Positions 11,742 to 24,640 are shown, numbered from the stretch's first letter. The stretch: 64,000 bases of DNA from an uncultured Methanobacterium sp. (GCF_963665055.1 NZ_OY762014.1:15408-79407), one strand, 5' to 3'. Numbers and translations: made by a program. Notes: a model not told the origin generated them from the sequence alone.

Positions 11742-12572
11742 TTAAAGTAATGGTTTGGGAATCTTTGGATCTTTCTTATCTTTTAATCCTCCGATCTTTT
11801 TAATTCTCATTTTCAGGAATTTTTCACCATCTTCAGTAACTCCATATATTGGTATGGATTCTCCTGCCCTGAAATAAGCTTGATCTTCACCAATTTCCCG
11901 GATACATTTAGAAGCACATCCAGTTATCACATCAGCATATTTAAATAAATTTTTTGCATCTTCTTCAGAAATCTGGGTTACATGGGCCGCAAAAATGTAT
12001 ATTTTTATATTTGGATTCTGTTCTTCAAGCTCCCTGATACTCTTTGCATCTGCTGCAGAAACCAGCGTAACCGCTATCTTATTAAATCCCATTTCAATTG
12101 CTTTTTTAACACCTTTAATCTGGTTAATCTCTGCTGTTTCCGGATCAAGTATATTTTCAGCACCTAAAAGATTGACAACATCTTCAAGAGGAGTTGTGCT
12201 TACCAGACCAGATACTCTACCCCCAATACCCTGAATCAGTTCAGGCTCGGTTAATATTACTGTACCGCATCCTTCACATACTGTTACCACGGCATCGATT
12301 TTTCCCGCTTCAACTGCAGTATTCAGAGTTTCTGAAACCCCAAAAGAAAGGAAATCCTGCATTCTCAGGGTTCTCTCACCGGTGCAAAAGCCAAAATCAT
12401 TTATTCTGAATTCGATGTTTTCCTTTACATCTTTAGCAGTGAGCTTTTTTATACCCCTGTATTTATCAAATATAGGGCAATATTCTATTTTTGGCTCCCC
12501 AACTTCGACTACTTTTCCGTCTTTAATTTTAACTCTGGTTTTACCCAGGGCTTCAATCACATGTTCATCCAT
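11742..12572 (-). CDS. Methanogenesis marker protein 8 (DUF2099)
   Basis: This 276-residue protein is recognised by its overall sequence, including IEYCPIFDKYRGIKKL, FGFCTGERTLRMQDFLSFGVSE, VVTVCEGCGTVI and ITGCASKCIREIGEDQAYFRAGESIPIYGVTEDG. It is Cys-rich with CEGCG and CASKC motifs. It belongs to the set found almost only in methanogens and methanotrophic archaea; biochemical function is not established to my knowledge. I start it at ATG 12570-12572, where AGGTGA precedes by 7 nt, rather than at the GTG 21 bp upstream. Confidence 0.88.
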   Translation of the reverse strand: MDEHVIEALGKTRVKIKDGKVVEVGEPKIEYCPIFDKYRGIKKLTAKDVKENIEFRINDFGFCTGERTLRMQDFLSFGVSETLNTAVEAGKIDAVVTVCEGCGTVILTEPELIQGIGGRVSGLVSTTPLEDVVNLLGAENILDPETAEINQIKGVKKAIEMGFNKIAVTLVSAADAKSIRELEEQNPNIKIYIFAAHVTQISEEDAKNLFKYADVITGCASKCIREIGEDQAYFRAGESIPIYGVTEDGEKFLKMRIKKIGGLKDKKDPKIPKPLL

Positions 12573-12708
12573 TTTTTGTTCACCTGAAAACACAATAAGT
12601 ACCTGAAAACATAAAGTGATTTATTAAATATAAGCAATTCATAGAATAAGTATACTCATTCTTCCTATAGAAAACTTTAAATTAGATGAGAATGAACAGG
12701 ATATAAGC

Positions 12709-12823
<115 letters not shown>

Positions 12824-13014
12824 TTATTATCATTATTTTAATGTATTTCTGATTTTCAAGAATTTTTTTCCAATATTTGTTAACTAAAAAACAAATATTT
12901 TGTTAACTAAAAACAGTTGAATCACTTAACTAAAAACAGGTAAAAGTATATCCTATAAAAAACCCCATTTTTATCCTCAAAATCCCATTAAAATAAAAAA
13001 ATAATTATTTATAA

Positions 13015-13305
13015 TCATTTCAAACGTTGTTCTTTTTCAGAACCTTCAATGCAGTACAATTCATGTTTCATTTCAAAATTACTGTGGGCAGGACACTGGG
13101 AACAAATGCATTCTACCTGATCAACTTCACAGTTACTTTTACCTAAAATACAAAATAATGCTTCGTTATTTCCAGTCATACACTGATTATATGTTGGGCA
13201 GGTCCGACATATACAAATTTTTTTCTTTTCCATGTTAATTAATTGGTTTAACTGCTCTTCTGGCATTTCAGACATTTTTTCCAGGGCTATTTCAAACTGG
13301 TCCAT
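13015..13305 (-). CDS. Cys-rich DUF2769-like small protein
   Basis: This 96-residue protein has two similar cysteine blocks: CICRTCPTYNQC...FCILG (residues about 31-55) and CICSQCPAHSNF...YCIEG (about 65-88). They look like an internal duplication that could bind metal or an Fe-S cluster. This pattern resembles DUF2769 proteins of methanogens. The start is ATG 13303-13305, with GGAGGG at 13311-13316; an ATG 10 codons upstream lies before that Shine-Dalgarno. Function unknown. Confidence 0.72.
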   Translation of the reverse strand: MDQFEIALEKMSEMPEEQLNQLINMEKKKICICRTCPTYNQCMTGNNEALFCILGKSNCEVDQVECICSQCPAHSNFEMKHELYCIEGSEKEQRLK

Positions 13306-13485
13306 AAAATCCCTCCTACTAAAATAACCATCCATTTATTCTAAAGTGACCATCCATTTAATTTCTATATCATTTCTTTGTAATTTTTCTTAAATGATTT
13401 TTTTCTTAAATGATCTGTATTTTCTGATCAGTATTTTCATACATCATACAGATCAGTTAGTTATAATACCTCATAATCACACCAA

Positions 13486-13668
13486 TTACGTGTATCTCAT
13501 CCTGATGACGTTGAATGCAACTACCACCCCTACAAATGCAATTCTGATGTAGGGACTCACTGGGGCAAAAAGAGCGATTAATAATATGGCCACACCCACA
13601 ATACTATGGGTTAAAAGGTTTTTCCAGTCAGTTAGATATGCTCTTAGTCCTTTGATCACACGATTCAT
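13486..13668 (-). CDS. Small two-helix membrane protein, paralog A
   Basis: A 60-residue protein with a basic N-terminus, two hydrophobic segments (about 23-38 and 42-54) and a C-terminal FNVIRMRYT. It aligns end to end without large gaps with the protein at 13811-13996: both share the pattern G-x2-x-Y-x2-D-x-KN-x3-H-x3-GV, then PY-x-R, then FN-x2-RMRY. The ATG has GGAG about 9 nt upstream. No known function or family is recognised. Confidence 0.72.
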   Translation of the reverse strand: MNRVIKGLRAYLTDWKNLLTHSIVGVAILLIALFAPVSPYIRIAFVGVVVAFNVIRMRYT

Positions 13669-13810
13669 GGTTTTTTCAACTCCCTTAATTCATCAGGTAC
13701 CCCTCAATTCATGAAGTAATATATTAACTGTAAATATTGATTCACTGTAATCAATTGCATAACTCAATTCAAATATATTTCAACCACAAAAAATCTACTT
13801 CTTTAGGATA

Positions 13811-13996
13811 CTAGCCCAAGTATCTCATCCTCAACAGGTTGAAACCCACTGCACCAGCAAAAACACCTACCCGGACGTAAGGGTTAATTGAATCAAACAC
13901 GGTTAATATTAACATTGAAACTCCAGTTAATGCGTGGACTATCCTGTTTTTCCTGTCTTTGAAGTATGATTTGATGCCGTTTACTATGTTCTCCAT
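13811..13996 (-). CDS. Small two-helix membrane protein, paralog B
   Basis: A 61-residue paralog of the previous gene, with the same layout: basic amphipathic N-terminus with YFKDRKN, helix 1 ending before SINPYVRVG, helix 2, and FNLLRMRYLG at the C-terminus. I choose ATG 13994-13996 because GGAGGT lies 10 nt upstream and because this gives the same length as paralog A; a TTG 18 bp upstream is less likely. Tandem arrangement suggests duplication. Unknown function. Confidence 0.72.
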   Translation of the reverse strand: MENIVNGIKSYFKDRKNRIVHALTGVSMLILTVFDSINPYVRVGVFAGAVGFNLLRMRYLG

Positions 13997-14019
13997 AAGT
14001 TGAGTAACCTCCAAATTAG

Positions 14020-14075
14020 TATATCGAATTATGATATATATAATTATGATATATCGTTTTTTTATATATAGTTTG
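14020..14075. promoter_or_regulatory. Divergent promoter region with direct repeats
   Basis: This stretch lies between the leftward small membrane protein and the rightward ThiF-like gene. It contains AATTATGATATAT twice (14028-14040, 14043-14055), TATATCG twice (14021-14027, 14051-14057), and a TATA-like TTTTATATATAG. Two copies spaced 15 and 30 bp apart would be suitable for a dimeric regulator; this is inference. Confidence 0.4.
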
Positions 14076-14144
14076 TGGTTATTAAAACTCCAAAAACATT
14101 AAAAATAAACAACACCAGACTAAAACTGTATCTAAAAAGAATTA

Positions 14145-14921
14145 ATGAATGGTTATTTTGGTGTATTTATGCCTGCTGAACAGGAAGCAAAAAGTTATTG
14201 GGAAATGTTAGACCGTCAAAAGGGAATTATCAGCGAAGAAGAACAGTTGAATCTCTTAAACTCCCAGATTACGGTCATTGGTTGTGGAGGTATAGGTGGA
14301 GCCACCACTGAAATGCTAGCCAGGATAGGGGTTGGAAAGCTTCGAATAGTTGATAAAGACGTTTTCGACCTATCAAATATTAATCGGCAGTTAATGAGTA
14401 GCCAGGAAAGTGTGGGAAGATCAAAAACAGAAATAACCAAAAAGAGACTGGAATCCATTAACCCCACCATAGAGGTTGAAGCATTTAACCAGGAGTTAAA
14501 TGATAAAAACGTTTTAAAAATTTTAAAGGGAAGTCAAATCATCATTGACGCACTGGACAACCTTTTAACCCGTATTATTGTAAGCCGGTGCTGTGAAAAG
14601 TTAGACATTCCATTCATCCACGGAGCAATACACGGCACCATGGGCCAGGTTAGTGTTTTTAACAGTTCCACACCGTCTTACGAAGAATTATTTAAATTAC
14701 CCTCGCAGGGCAAAGAATTAAGCGATGAAATCCGTTCAAAGGTTTCAAATCTCAGTAAAGAAGTTCCACCAGTAATTGGGCCAGTGCCCAATATAGTGGG
14801 ATGTCTCCAGGCTTTTGAATCTGTTAAACTTATTACTGGTAAAGGAAGCCCTATTATGGCCCCTCGTGTGCTGATGTTTGATTTAATGAAAGAAGAAGCA
14901 TTTTCAGTAGTTCGTTTTTAA
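14145..14921 (+). CDS. ThiF/MoeB/HesA-family E1-like adenylyltransferase
   Basis: A 258-residue protein with Rossmann ATP-binding VIGCGGIGGATTEMLARIGVG (about residues 40-60), VDKDVFDLSNINRQ, and the DAL-DN-x2-TR motif (IIDALDNLLTR) typical of enzymes that adenylate a C-terminal Gly-Gly of a ubiquitin-like sulfur carrier. Unlike MoeB and ThiF of bacteria it has no CxxC zinc pairs, and the usual Cys-containing loop is replaced by SYEELFKLP. Activity on a sulfur carrier is therefore plausible but not certain. An internal ATG at 14169, preceded by GGTG, is an alternative start. Confidence 0.82.
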   Translation: MNGYFGVFMPAEQEAKSYWEMLDRQKGIISEEEQLNLLNSQITVIGCGGIGGATTEMLARIGVGKLRIVDKDVFDLSNINRQLMSSQESVGRSKTEITKKRLESINPTIEVEAFNQELNDKNVLKILKGSQIIIDALDNLLTRIIVSRCCEKLDIPFIHGAIHGTMGQVSVFNSSTPSYEELFKLPSQGKELSDEIRSKVSNLSKEVPPVIGPVPNIVGCLQAFESVKLITGKGSPIMAPRVLMFDLMKEEAFSVVRF

Positions 14922-15183
14922 TTAACCCCTGTAATTTATGGACCCACTACATGCATAGTCCTGGAAACAGTACAGTTTAAGTAACAACAGTAAAATGTTG
15001 GAAAACCAAGAATGATAAGCCACATTTGACAGAACAAATGTCTTAATTAATATTAATTAATATATAAAAACATGATTAAAGAGCATTAACTCTAATTCCA
15101 CTTTAAAAATTTTAATTCCAAGTTAAAAATGGTAATTCCGGTTAAAAATGTTTATTGCACTCAAATAAAGAATAGGTGTTTTA

Positions 15184-15579
15184 ATGTTATCCCAAAAATC
15201 AGCGCTAATTGTGAGCTTCATTATTGTAATATCAATTGTAATGACCAGCGGATGTACTTTCGACATGAAAAATCTCATTAATCAGAATAATAACAGTAAG
15301 GTAGATATAATTCAGTATACAGTTAACGTTGACTCCAGCAATAACAATTCTTATCATGTAAATGGTATGGTAGAAAACAGAGCTGCCCAGAACTACAGTT
15401 CTGTCAACTTAACAGTTACTGGATACAATGCTAAAAAAGAAGCAATCTCCAAAACCAAAATAACATTACCAAAAGTGCCAGCACATGATTATACTGATTA
15501 TGATGCATGGTTAACTTCATCCAACGGTGAAAAAATAAGCACAGCCACTGTTGAATTCATAAATGGTACCAAAGGTTGA
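15184..15579 (+). CDS. Predicted lipoprotein with FxLYD-like domain
   Basis: A 131-residue protein. The N-terminus is hydrophobic and ends in TSGCTF, which resembles a lipobox (Cys near residue 24). Residues about 40-131 form a beta-rich domain (VNGMVENRAAQNYSSVNLTVTGYNAKKEAISKTKITLP...) like FxLYD/CARDB-type extracytoplasmic domains. AGGTG lies 5 nt before the ATG. It is probably anchored on the cell surface; ligand unknown. Confidence 0.75.
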   Translation: MLSQKSALIVSFIIVISIVMTSGCTFDMKNLINQNNNSKVDIIQYTVNVDSSNNNSYHVNGMVENRAAQNYSSVNLTVTGYNAKKEAISKTKITLPKVPAHDYTDYDAWLTSSNGEKISTATVEFINGTKG

Positions 15580-15715
15580 TTTCTTTAGAAAATATTCTAA
15601 TTTACTTTTAAAAGGATTTCTTAAAGATTTTTAGAGATTTTTTAAAGATATCTTCGAGACTTCTTAATTTTAAAAAAGATTTCAGTTTACGATGCACCAG
15701 CCACATAAATAATAT

Positions 15716-15797
15716 GATTGTCACAATCCTGGAACACATATCATAATTCATTACATTGGATGAAATTGGTACATAATAATTATGGTTGTCACAATCC
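15716..15797. repeat. Two copies of a 13-bp inverted repeat upstream of glnA
   Basis: GATTGTCACAATC at 15716-15728 is a perfect 6-bp inverted repeat about a central C. A close variant, GTTGTCACAATCC, lies at 15785-15797. The two centres are 68 bp apart, and the second copy ends 8 bp before the glnA TATA box. They could be activator or repressor sites additional to the NrpR operator. Confidence 0.5.
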
Positions 15798-15803
15798 ACA
15801 AAC

Positions 15804-15813
15804 ATTTATATAC
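15804..15813 (+). promoter_or_regulatory. glnA TATA box
   Basis: TTTATATA at 15805-15812 has the right distance for transcription to begin near 15832, inside the NrpR operator at 15822-15835. This layout lets a bound repressor block polymerase. Confidence 0.65.
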
Positions 15814-15821
15814 CAGTAAGA

Positions 15822-17189
<1,368 letters not shown>

Positions 17190-17194
17190 AACCT

Positions 17195-17224
17195 CTCATT
17201 ATTTCTTTTTTTCTTTTATTTTTC
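17195..17224 (+). terminator. T-rich terminator after glnA
   Basis: A pyrimidine-rich run with several stretches of 4-7 T follows the glnA stop. Archaeal RNA polymerase terminates at such tracts. Whether nrpR is partly read through is not known; a separate leader of about 230 bp follows. Confidence 0.45.
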
Positions 17225-17455
17225 ATACCCTCCCCACATTGATATTCACGAAACATTGATATCCAGAAGTTTCACATCCCGAATTTTAACCATAAGTATT
17301 TAAAATTAATCTCAATAATTAAAACTAACATTCTTAAATTAATAATTGGATTAAATACTAGAATTCATAAATGAAACTAGTACTATTACAAAATAGAAAT
17401 AAAATTTAATTAAAACTAAATAATTTTACTGATACTAAAATAGAAGGGTGAATAG

Positions 17456-19153
<1,698 letters not shown>

Positions 19154-19450
19154 ACAAACTTCTTCCTGTTGTTGTATTTGAATAAAAAAAATATTCTTTA
19201 AATCCCTTCTATACGGTCAATTTTTCTCATTATTCCATAAAATCTTATTATTCCCATGAAAAAAGTTTTAATTACAATAGGGTTTATTTTACAATAGGGT
19301 TTATTTTCAATTAAACATTTAATTCTTAACGAAATATTCCAGAGCTAGATAGTATCCCCAGAATGAGAATGGAATCTGTTACTCATTACTGGGAATGTTT
19401 GAGTTAGTTGATCTACCTTTGAGTTAGGGATCTACCAAGTCTTTGATTTT

Positions 19451-19942
19451 TTAGTCAACAAAACGTTTATCTGATTTTTTATCTTTAGCTTCATGATGTT
19501 TATCGTCAAACCAGCCTATAGAAACCTCTTCATCATTACAGGTGTTAAAATGAGGAATGTATGGCTTTATATCAAGAAGAGGAGTTCCATCAAGAATGTC
19601 CACATTGGATATATGAATTACATTCCCTTCTACTTTATCCAATTTAACTACTGAAATACCAATAGGATTTGGACGTTTAGGTGCTCTTGTTGCAAATATA
19701 CCCCGTTTTACTGTGTCCAGGAATGGTTTTACTTTAAGTGAATGTCCATTGCACATGTGGAAATGATAGATCAATATAATATGGGAAAATCCATCTAAAT
19801 CCTTTAAACCTTCTTCATATTCTTTGTTAAGAATTATTTCTCCTTTAACTCCTTCTGCACCAACAGGTTGTATTGGCATTCCATGAAGTTCTTTAAAGGG
19901 AGAATGTATGATTCCAATTGGATTGTACTGTACTTGATTCAT
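19451..19942 (-). CDS. TrmO/TsaA-family tRNA methyltransferase-like protein
   Basis: A 163-residue protein of the TsaA/YaeB (TrmO) family, which in bacteria N6-methylates threonylcarbamoyladenosine 37 in tRNA using SAM. The signature stretches are PIGIIHSPFKE at the N-terminus, LKDLDGFSHIILIYHFH, and RGIFATRAPKRPNPIGISVVKL (about residues 85-107), followed by GTPLLDIKPYIPHFN. GGTGAT precedes the ATG. It appears as a single-domain version, without the C-terminal domain of E. coli TrmO. Exact methyl acceptor in archaea is less well documented. Confidence 0.88.
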   Translation of the reverse strand: MNQVQYNPIGIIHSPFKELHGMPIQPVGAEGVKGEIILNKEYEEGLKDLDGFSHIILIYHFHMCNGHSLKVKPFLDTVKRGIFATRAPKRPNPIGISVVKLDKVEGNVIHISNVDILDGTPLLDIKPYIPHFNTCNDEEVSIGWFDDKHHEAKDKKSDKRFVD

Positions 19943-20080
19943 TGTTTATCACCGTAATACAAAATAGTGGAAAATGCCGAGATGTAACAGTTTACATTAA
20001 AAAAATATTTTAATCATCTAATATATAAAATAACACGCTAGAGTAACTGGATGAAAACTAAAAAATGGAGATGTTAAACC

Positions 20081-20290
20081 ATGAAAATAAGTGCCAGGAA
20101 TACTATTAAAGGTAAAGTAGAGGGTGTGGAAGTAGGAGCAGTAATGGCTAACGTCAAAATAAAAATAGAAGCTCCAGATGTTATCACAGCAATAATCACC
20201 AAGGAATCTGTCAAAGATCTGGATATTAAAGACGGGGACGAAGTTATCGCCATTGTTAAATCCACTGAAGTAATGGTTGGCAAAAAATAA
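20081..20290 (+). CDS. Molbindin (Mop/TOBE-domain molybdate/tungstate-binding protein)
   Basis: A 69-residue single Mop domain: MKISARNTIKGKVEGVEVGAV, then ITKESVKDLDIKDGDEVIAIVKSTEVMVGK. Such proteins form oligomers that store molybdate or tungstate. GGAG lies 10 nt before the ATG. The next genes encode a ferredoxin and a FwdF-type polyferredoxin linked to the Mo/W enzyme formylmethanofuran dehydrogenase, so the neighbourhood is consistent with Mo/W metabolism. The ferredoxin has its own promoter. Confidence 0.9.
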   Translation: MKISARNTIKGKVEGVEVGAVMANVKIKIEAPDVITAIITKESVKDLDIKDGDEVIAIVKSTEVMVGKK

Positions 20291-20325
20291 CCCTATTACT
20301 ACTTCTCTTTTTTATTTTTTTAAAG
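20291..20325 (+). terminator. T-rich terminator after molbindin gene
   Basis: The sequence after the stop contains C/T-rich runs with 6-7 consecutive T, fitting an archaeal oligo-T terminator. Confidence 0.4.
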
Positions 20326-20450
20326 AATTCATGGTTTCAACCCAACAATCAAATCCATTATAATTTCCTCACACTTCGCTTTTTAAAGGATAATAGAACT
20401 TTTTTTAAGGTTTTAACAATTATTAATTTTTTTTAAATTTCAATGAAATT

Positions 20451-20474
20451 CGATATGTTTATATGTCCATATCG
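20451..20474. promoter_or_regulatory. Promoter with perfect inverted repeat over the TATA box (ferredoxin operon)
   Basis: CGATATG (20451-20457) and CATATCG (20468-20474) form perfect 7-bp inverted arms separated by 10 bp that contain the TATA-like TTTATATG. A protein bound here would cover the promoter. The first 14 bases, CGATATGTTTATAT, occur again at 34767-34780 upstream of the large surface protein gene at 35000. Confidence 0.6.
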
Positions 20475-20513
20475 CATAATTATAGCATCAATCATTAAGT
20501 GAGGGTGATAATT

Positions 20514-20712
<199 letters not shown>

Positions 20713-20731
20713 ATATAGGGGAATGGTATTT

Positions 20732-21727
20732 ATGAGCGCGGTAGAAAGAAATGGGAACGACAAACGTTCTCTGGATTACATCAGTGACAAATGTGTGGGA
20801 TGCGGTATATGCACCAGCATCTGCCCCACAGAATCCTTAAGGCTGGGCCCAGTATTACCCATAGCCAGAGGACTGGTGAACATGGATTACGTGAATGTTA
20901 ACAAGAACAGCTGTGTTTTATGCGGTTTATGCGCATCAGCCTGTCCTTTCGAAGCATTCGAGTTCAAGATCAACGATGAAAACATCAAAGATCTGGAGGC
21001 CTATCCTCAATGGAACCACTCGGCCTACATTGACAATGAAGAGTGTTTATATTGTAAGGCATGTGAAACTGCTTGCCCTCAGGATGCCATAACCATAAAA
21101 CGTGAACTACCTAAACGTTCCAACCTGGTTGTAGGTGAAATCGATATAAACAAGGACGAATGTATTTACTGTGGTATATGTGAAGAGATGTGCCCACCAC
21201 AGGCCATAACTATGACTGTCAAGGAACAGATGGAACGCGACATCGAAGTGGATGAAGATAAATGTGTTTACTGTCTGGTGTGTAAACGTGCCTGCCCAGT
21301 TGATGCTATAAAAGCAGCATGTACTTCCTGTTCATATGGAGAGTATGAAATAAACCCAGAAGATGCTAAAATCAAGGGAAGGGCCATTCTGGAGGAAGAC
21401 AAATGTGTTAACTGCGGCTGGTGCCAGGAAATCTGTCCGGTTGATGCTGCTAAAGTCATCAAACCATTTGAAGGCGAAATTTCCGTTAACATCGAAGAAT
21501 GTAAAGGTGAATCCTGCCACGCATGTGTGGACGTCTGCCCCTGTAATGCAGCAAGTATTGTGGATGATAAATCATCCATTGAAGAGAAATTCTGCATTCT
21601 CTGCGGTGCCTGCAGTAATGTGTGCCCACAAAACTGCATAACCATTAAACGGGACAAGATGAACCTGGAAAACATCCGTTCCAAATCCTGGCAGAACAAG
21701 CTATCCGGATTAATTGAAGGGAAATAA
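20732..21727 (+). CDS. Polyferredoxin, FwdF/FmdF type (eight [4Fe-4S] motifs)
   Basis: A 331-residue protein with eight cluster motifs. Seven are regular CxxCxxCxxxCP (CVGCGICTSICP, CVLCGLCASACP, CLYCKACETACP, CIYCGICEEMCP, CVYCLVCKRACP, CVNCGWCQEICP, CILCGACSNVCP). One is variant, CKGESCHACVDVCPC. The N-terminal LGPVLPIARGLVNMDYVNV stretch matches the FwdF/FmdF subunit of tungsten/molybdenum formylmethanofuran dehydrogenase, which carries electrons within the Fwd complex. The start is ATG 20732 (GGGG about 10 nt upstream); the ATG at 20723 is too close. No catalytic Fwd subunits follow, so it is an unlinked or second copy. Confidence 0.85.
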   Translation: MSAVERNGNDKRSLDYISDKCVGCGICTSICPTESLRLGPVLPIARGLVNMDYVNVNKNSCVLCGLCASACPFEAFEFKINDENIKDLEAYPQWNHSAYIDNEECLYCKACETACPQDAITIKRELPKRSNLVVGEIDINKDECIYCGICEEMCPPQAITMTVKEQMERDIEVDEDKCVYCLVCKRACPVDAIKAACTSCSYGEYEINPEDAKIKGRAILEEDKCVNCGWCQEICPVDAAKVIKPFEGEISVNIEECKGESCHACVDVCPCNAASIVDDKSSIEEKFCILCGACSNVCPQNCITIKRDKMNLENIRSKSWQNKLSGLIEGK

Positions 21728-21765
21728 TTTTTATCTCTTCCTCCTTTTTTTCTTTTTTTGGAATT
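21728..21765 (+). terminator. T-rich terminator after polyferredoxin gene
   Basis: A run of C/T with two stretches of seven T follows the stop; it is a typical archaeal termination sequence. Confidence 0.45.
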
Positions 21766-22558
21766 TATTTATCACATGTCCTGATAAATTTAAGAATTTT
21801 GGTATTGAAAGTCCCAACTAGGAGTTCTATTCCGAGTTCTATCTTACAACCTGACTAATGAAATGTCAATAAAGTAATATATTGACTCTTCTTGTCTTGA
21901 AAACTTTAAATGTTCAACAATGATAATATCACACGACATATGGATTGTGCAAAAGGTTTAAACCCCATAAACTAACTTAAAAAAATCTAAACCCTCAGAT
22001 ACGTTTCAAAATTGAATAAAAAAATAGGAAACAGATAGGATCATTCCAATTAATTTTTTTGATGCAACTACATTAGGGCTTTTTTCCTGTTATTAAATTA
22101 AGACACAAAAATATTTTGCATCCCCCGAAATTTTTATATACAAGTTTACGAATTATACAATTATACACTTCGAAAAAGATTATTAAAATTATAAGATTAT
22201 ATTCAATTTAGAGAATAATAAAGGATTTAAAATTGAATAATAAAATTAAATATCCATTATTTAGATAAAAAAATTCAAAAATCACTTAAAATTTGTAAAA
22301 AAACTTATTTAAAAAAAATACAGTAACCAGAATAAAGAAAAAAAAATAAGTAAAATCGAACAACTACTTACAGTCTATGAATACTCGCTGATAATTTTAA
22401 AATACAAAACTGGATCTGTAACTTTTCAACCGATTTATAATAATATTAACAATTTAATTAAATTATAACTCGTTATAACAATTAAATCTAGTAAAATAAA
22501 CAAAATTCAGAGGAATATTTCAAAAAAACTTTCCTGAATAACATCTTAGAGATATCAA
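21766..22558. other. 790-bp AT-rich intergenic region; one TATA-like element
   Basis: There is no ORF and no GC-rich segment that would mark a structured RNA. A strong TATA-like element, ATTTTTATATACAAG, lies at 22130-22144. The same 15-mer occurs at 30823-30837 in another empty region. If it drives the glycosyltransferase gene at 22559, the leader would be about 390 nt. This may mark the border between core genome and the accessory polysaccharide locus. Confidence 0.45.
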
Positions 22559-23770
22559 ATGCCCGAAAAAATAGTCTTCGTACCAATACAATACCCTCCA
22601 ACCATTGGGGGATTGCAAAGTTATATAAAAGGACTTGTCGATGCTGTGGAAGAAATTGGCTATGAAGCAGTAGTAATTACTTCAACTCCTAACCCGGATA
22701 TGAAAATGGAAGGTGAAGTGGAAAAAAATGTTATCCAGTTAAATTCATGGTTCTGGTTCATGAATAGCCCCATAATAAATCCTTTAAAATTTTATAAAAA
22801 TTTAAAGACCTTGAATCCGGATGTTGTTAATTTAGTATATCCTTTCCCCATATATTTAGATATAGCCTGTTTTTATGCTATTTTGCACCGCAAAAAAATC
22901 TGCTGTACTTATATTGATGATGTTATAATGAAATTTCCCTACTCTCTCATCATGAGAATTTATGAAATGACAATATGGAATATATGGAAACGAAGTATTA
23001 TTTCAATGGCATGTACTTGTCTGGAGAATACGGGAAAAATGCATCAGGCCTGAAAAACTGGAATAAAAATATGTATGAAGTTCCCCCACCAGTTTTTGAC
23101 ACCGATTTCAATCTCAGTGTGGAGAAAAAAATAGCAGCTAAGAATAAATTGAATCTTGCAGACTACAACAATATTGCCCTATTTGTAGGTGGATTACGTC
23201 ATAGATTAATCTATAAAAGATTGGATCTAGTTTTGAAGGCATGGGCACTGTATAAAAATGAAAAAATTGACAATAGTGTCCTTTTGATAGTGGGAGATGG
23301 CGAACTCAGAAGTTACTACGAGGATATGGCATCGAAACTGGGTTTAGGGCCAAAAGATGTAATTTTTAAAGGCTTTGTCTCTAAAAATGAACTTATTGAC
23401 TGTTACCTTGCCAGCAATGTTTTCCTGTTACCCTCTGAGGACAACAATGAAGCTTTTTGGAATAGCTTCAGTTGAAGCCATGCTTTACGGGAACGCAGTT
23501 ATTGCATCAGATATTCCAGGATTAAGGGGATCTGTGAAAATCAAAAAATCCAGTACCTCATTAATAAAAAACAGTACCCCTGAAAAAATACTTAACCACA
23601 TCAAATACTGGTTTTCCAAGGATATTAACGATTATTCCATAGAAAACCATCTCTACGTAACAGAATGCATGCACAAAGACCAGATCAAACAACAATTAAC
23701 TTCTATGCTTGGCAGTTTCCACAGGGACAGAGTATCAGAAAAATCCACTGAAAAGAATATTTTTCATTAA
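22559..23770 (+). pseudogene. GT4 glycosyltransferase, broken by two single-base indels
   Basis: A gene of about 403 codons when repaired. The N-terminal half has the GT-B opening VFVPIQYPPTIGGLQSYIKGLVDA. The C-terminal half has FVGGLRHRLIYKRLDLVLKAW, LLIVGDGELRSYYEDMASKLGL and, after repair, LPSEDNNEAFGIASVEAMLYGNAVIAS, the donor-binding EX7E region. The frame slips about 23017 (one T appears missing: ACTTGTC instead of ACTTTGTC) and again at 23454-23458 (five T where four restore the frame). Both sites are homopolymers, so consensus error is as likely as inactivation. It is the first gene of the polysaccharide locus. Confidence 0.82.
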
Positions 23771-23855
23771 AAACAATGAAAAGAATACAGGTAAATAAAG
23801 GTGAATTTAGTTTTACGCTTATTTTAAGAATATCGTTCTGAGGAGACATATCATT

Positions 23856-24640
23856 ATGAATAACTTTGGATTTATTTACAATGCATTTTACGGATTTAAA
23901 TCAATTTTCGTGATAAAAAATTGGTATGAAATTGTTAAAGATTATTTAAGGTATTATTTAGGATTTGAAAACCAAAATAATATGATTGTATGTTTCAAAA
24001 ATGGAATCAAACCTTAAAACTTCCAGAAAAAGCAAAAAAGAAGTTGCAGATATAGGTTTGATAGTTGATATCTGGTTTTCTGAAACATACACCCCTTCTG
24101 GATTTGAAATTAACAAGGATGATGTCATTATAGACATAGGCGCACATAAAGGTTATTTTTCAATTTATGCTGCCTATAAAACTGGTAAAAATGGTAAAGT
24201 GTACTGTTTTGAGCCTTCACCTCATAGTTACGAGTATCTGGGTTGACAATATTCAATTAAACGATTTTAAAAATGTGTTTCCGTTTAGATTTGGAGTGTG
24301 TGGTGAAAATGGGCTGAAAAAACTGAATGTTTCAGTAAGTTCGGCATCACATAGTATGCACACCAACGGTAATGATGTTATTGAAATTGAATGTTCAACC
24401 TTAGAGGATATTTTCAATAAAAATCACATCAGTAAATGCGATTTTTTGAAAGTTGACTGTGAAGGGGCAGAATATGAGATATTTTATAACACTCCCCGCG
24501 AAATTCTAGAGAAAATTGATAGAATTTCACTGGAACACCATAAAGTTGAAGGACATACATATCACCAACTAGCAACATTTCTGGAAAAAAATGGGTTTCA
24601 GGTAAGATCAACATCCAAGTCAGTTTACGCATGGAAATAG
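23856..24640 (+). pseudogene. FkbM-family methyltransferase, broken by two single-base insertions
   Basis: When repaired, this is a protein of about 260 residues starting at ATG 23856, preceded by AGGAGA. It carries the SAM-binding motif DDVIIDIGAHKGYFSIYAAY, then GKVYCFEPSPHSYEYL, and later CDFLKVDCEGAEYEIF, all typical of FkbM methyltransferases, which often O-methylate sugars in surface polysaccharides. One extra C at 24012-24013 and one extra G at 24240-24242 break the frame. Both are homopolymer expansions. A 53-codon opening frame from 23856 is thus the true N-terminus. Confidence 0.82.

Noticed and set aside
23400..24260. Programmed ribosomal frameshifting in the GT4 and FkbM genes
   Set aside because: Four slips in two unrelated genes at simple homopolymers with no slippery heptamer or downstream structure; indel errors or mutations are simpler.
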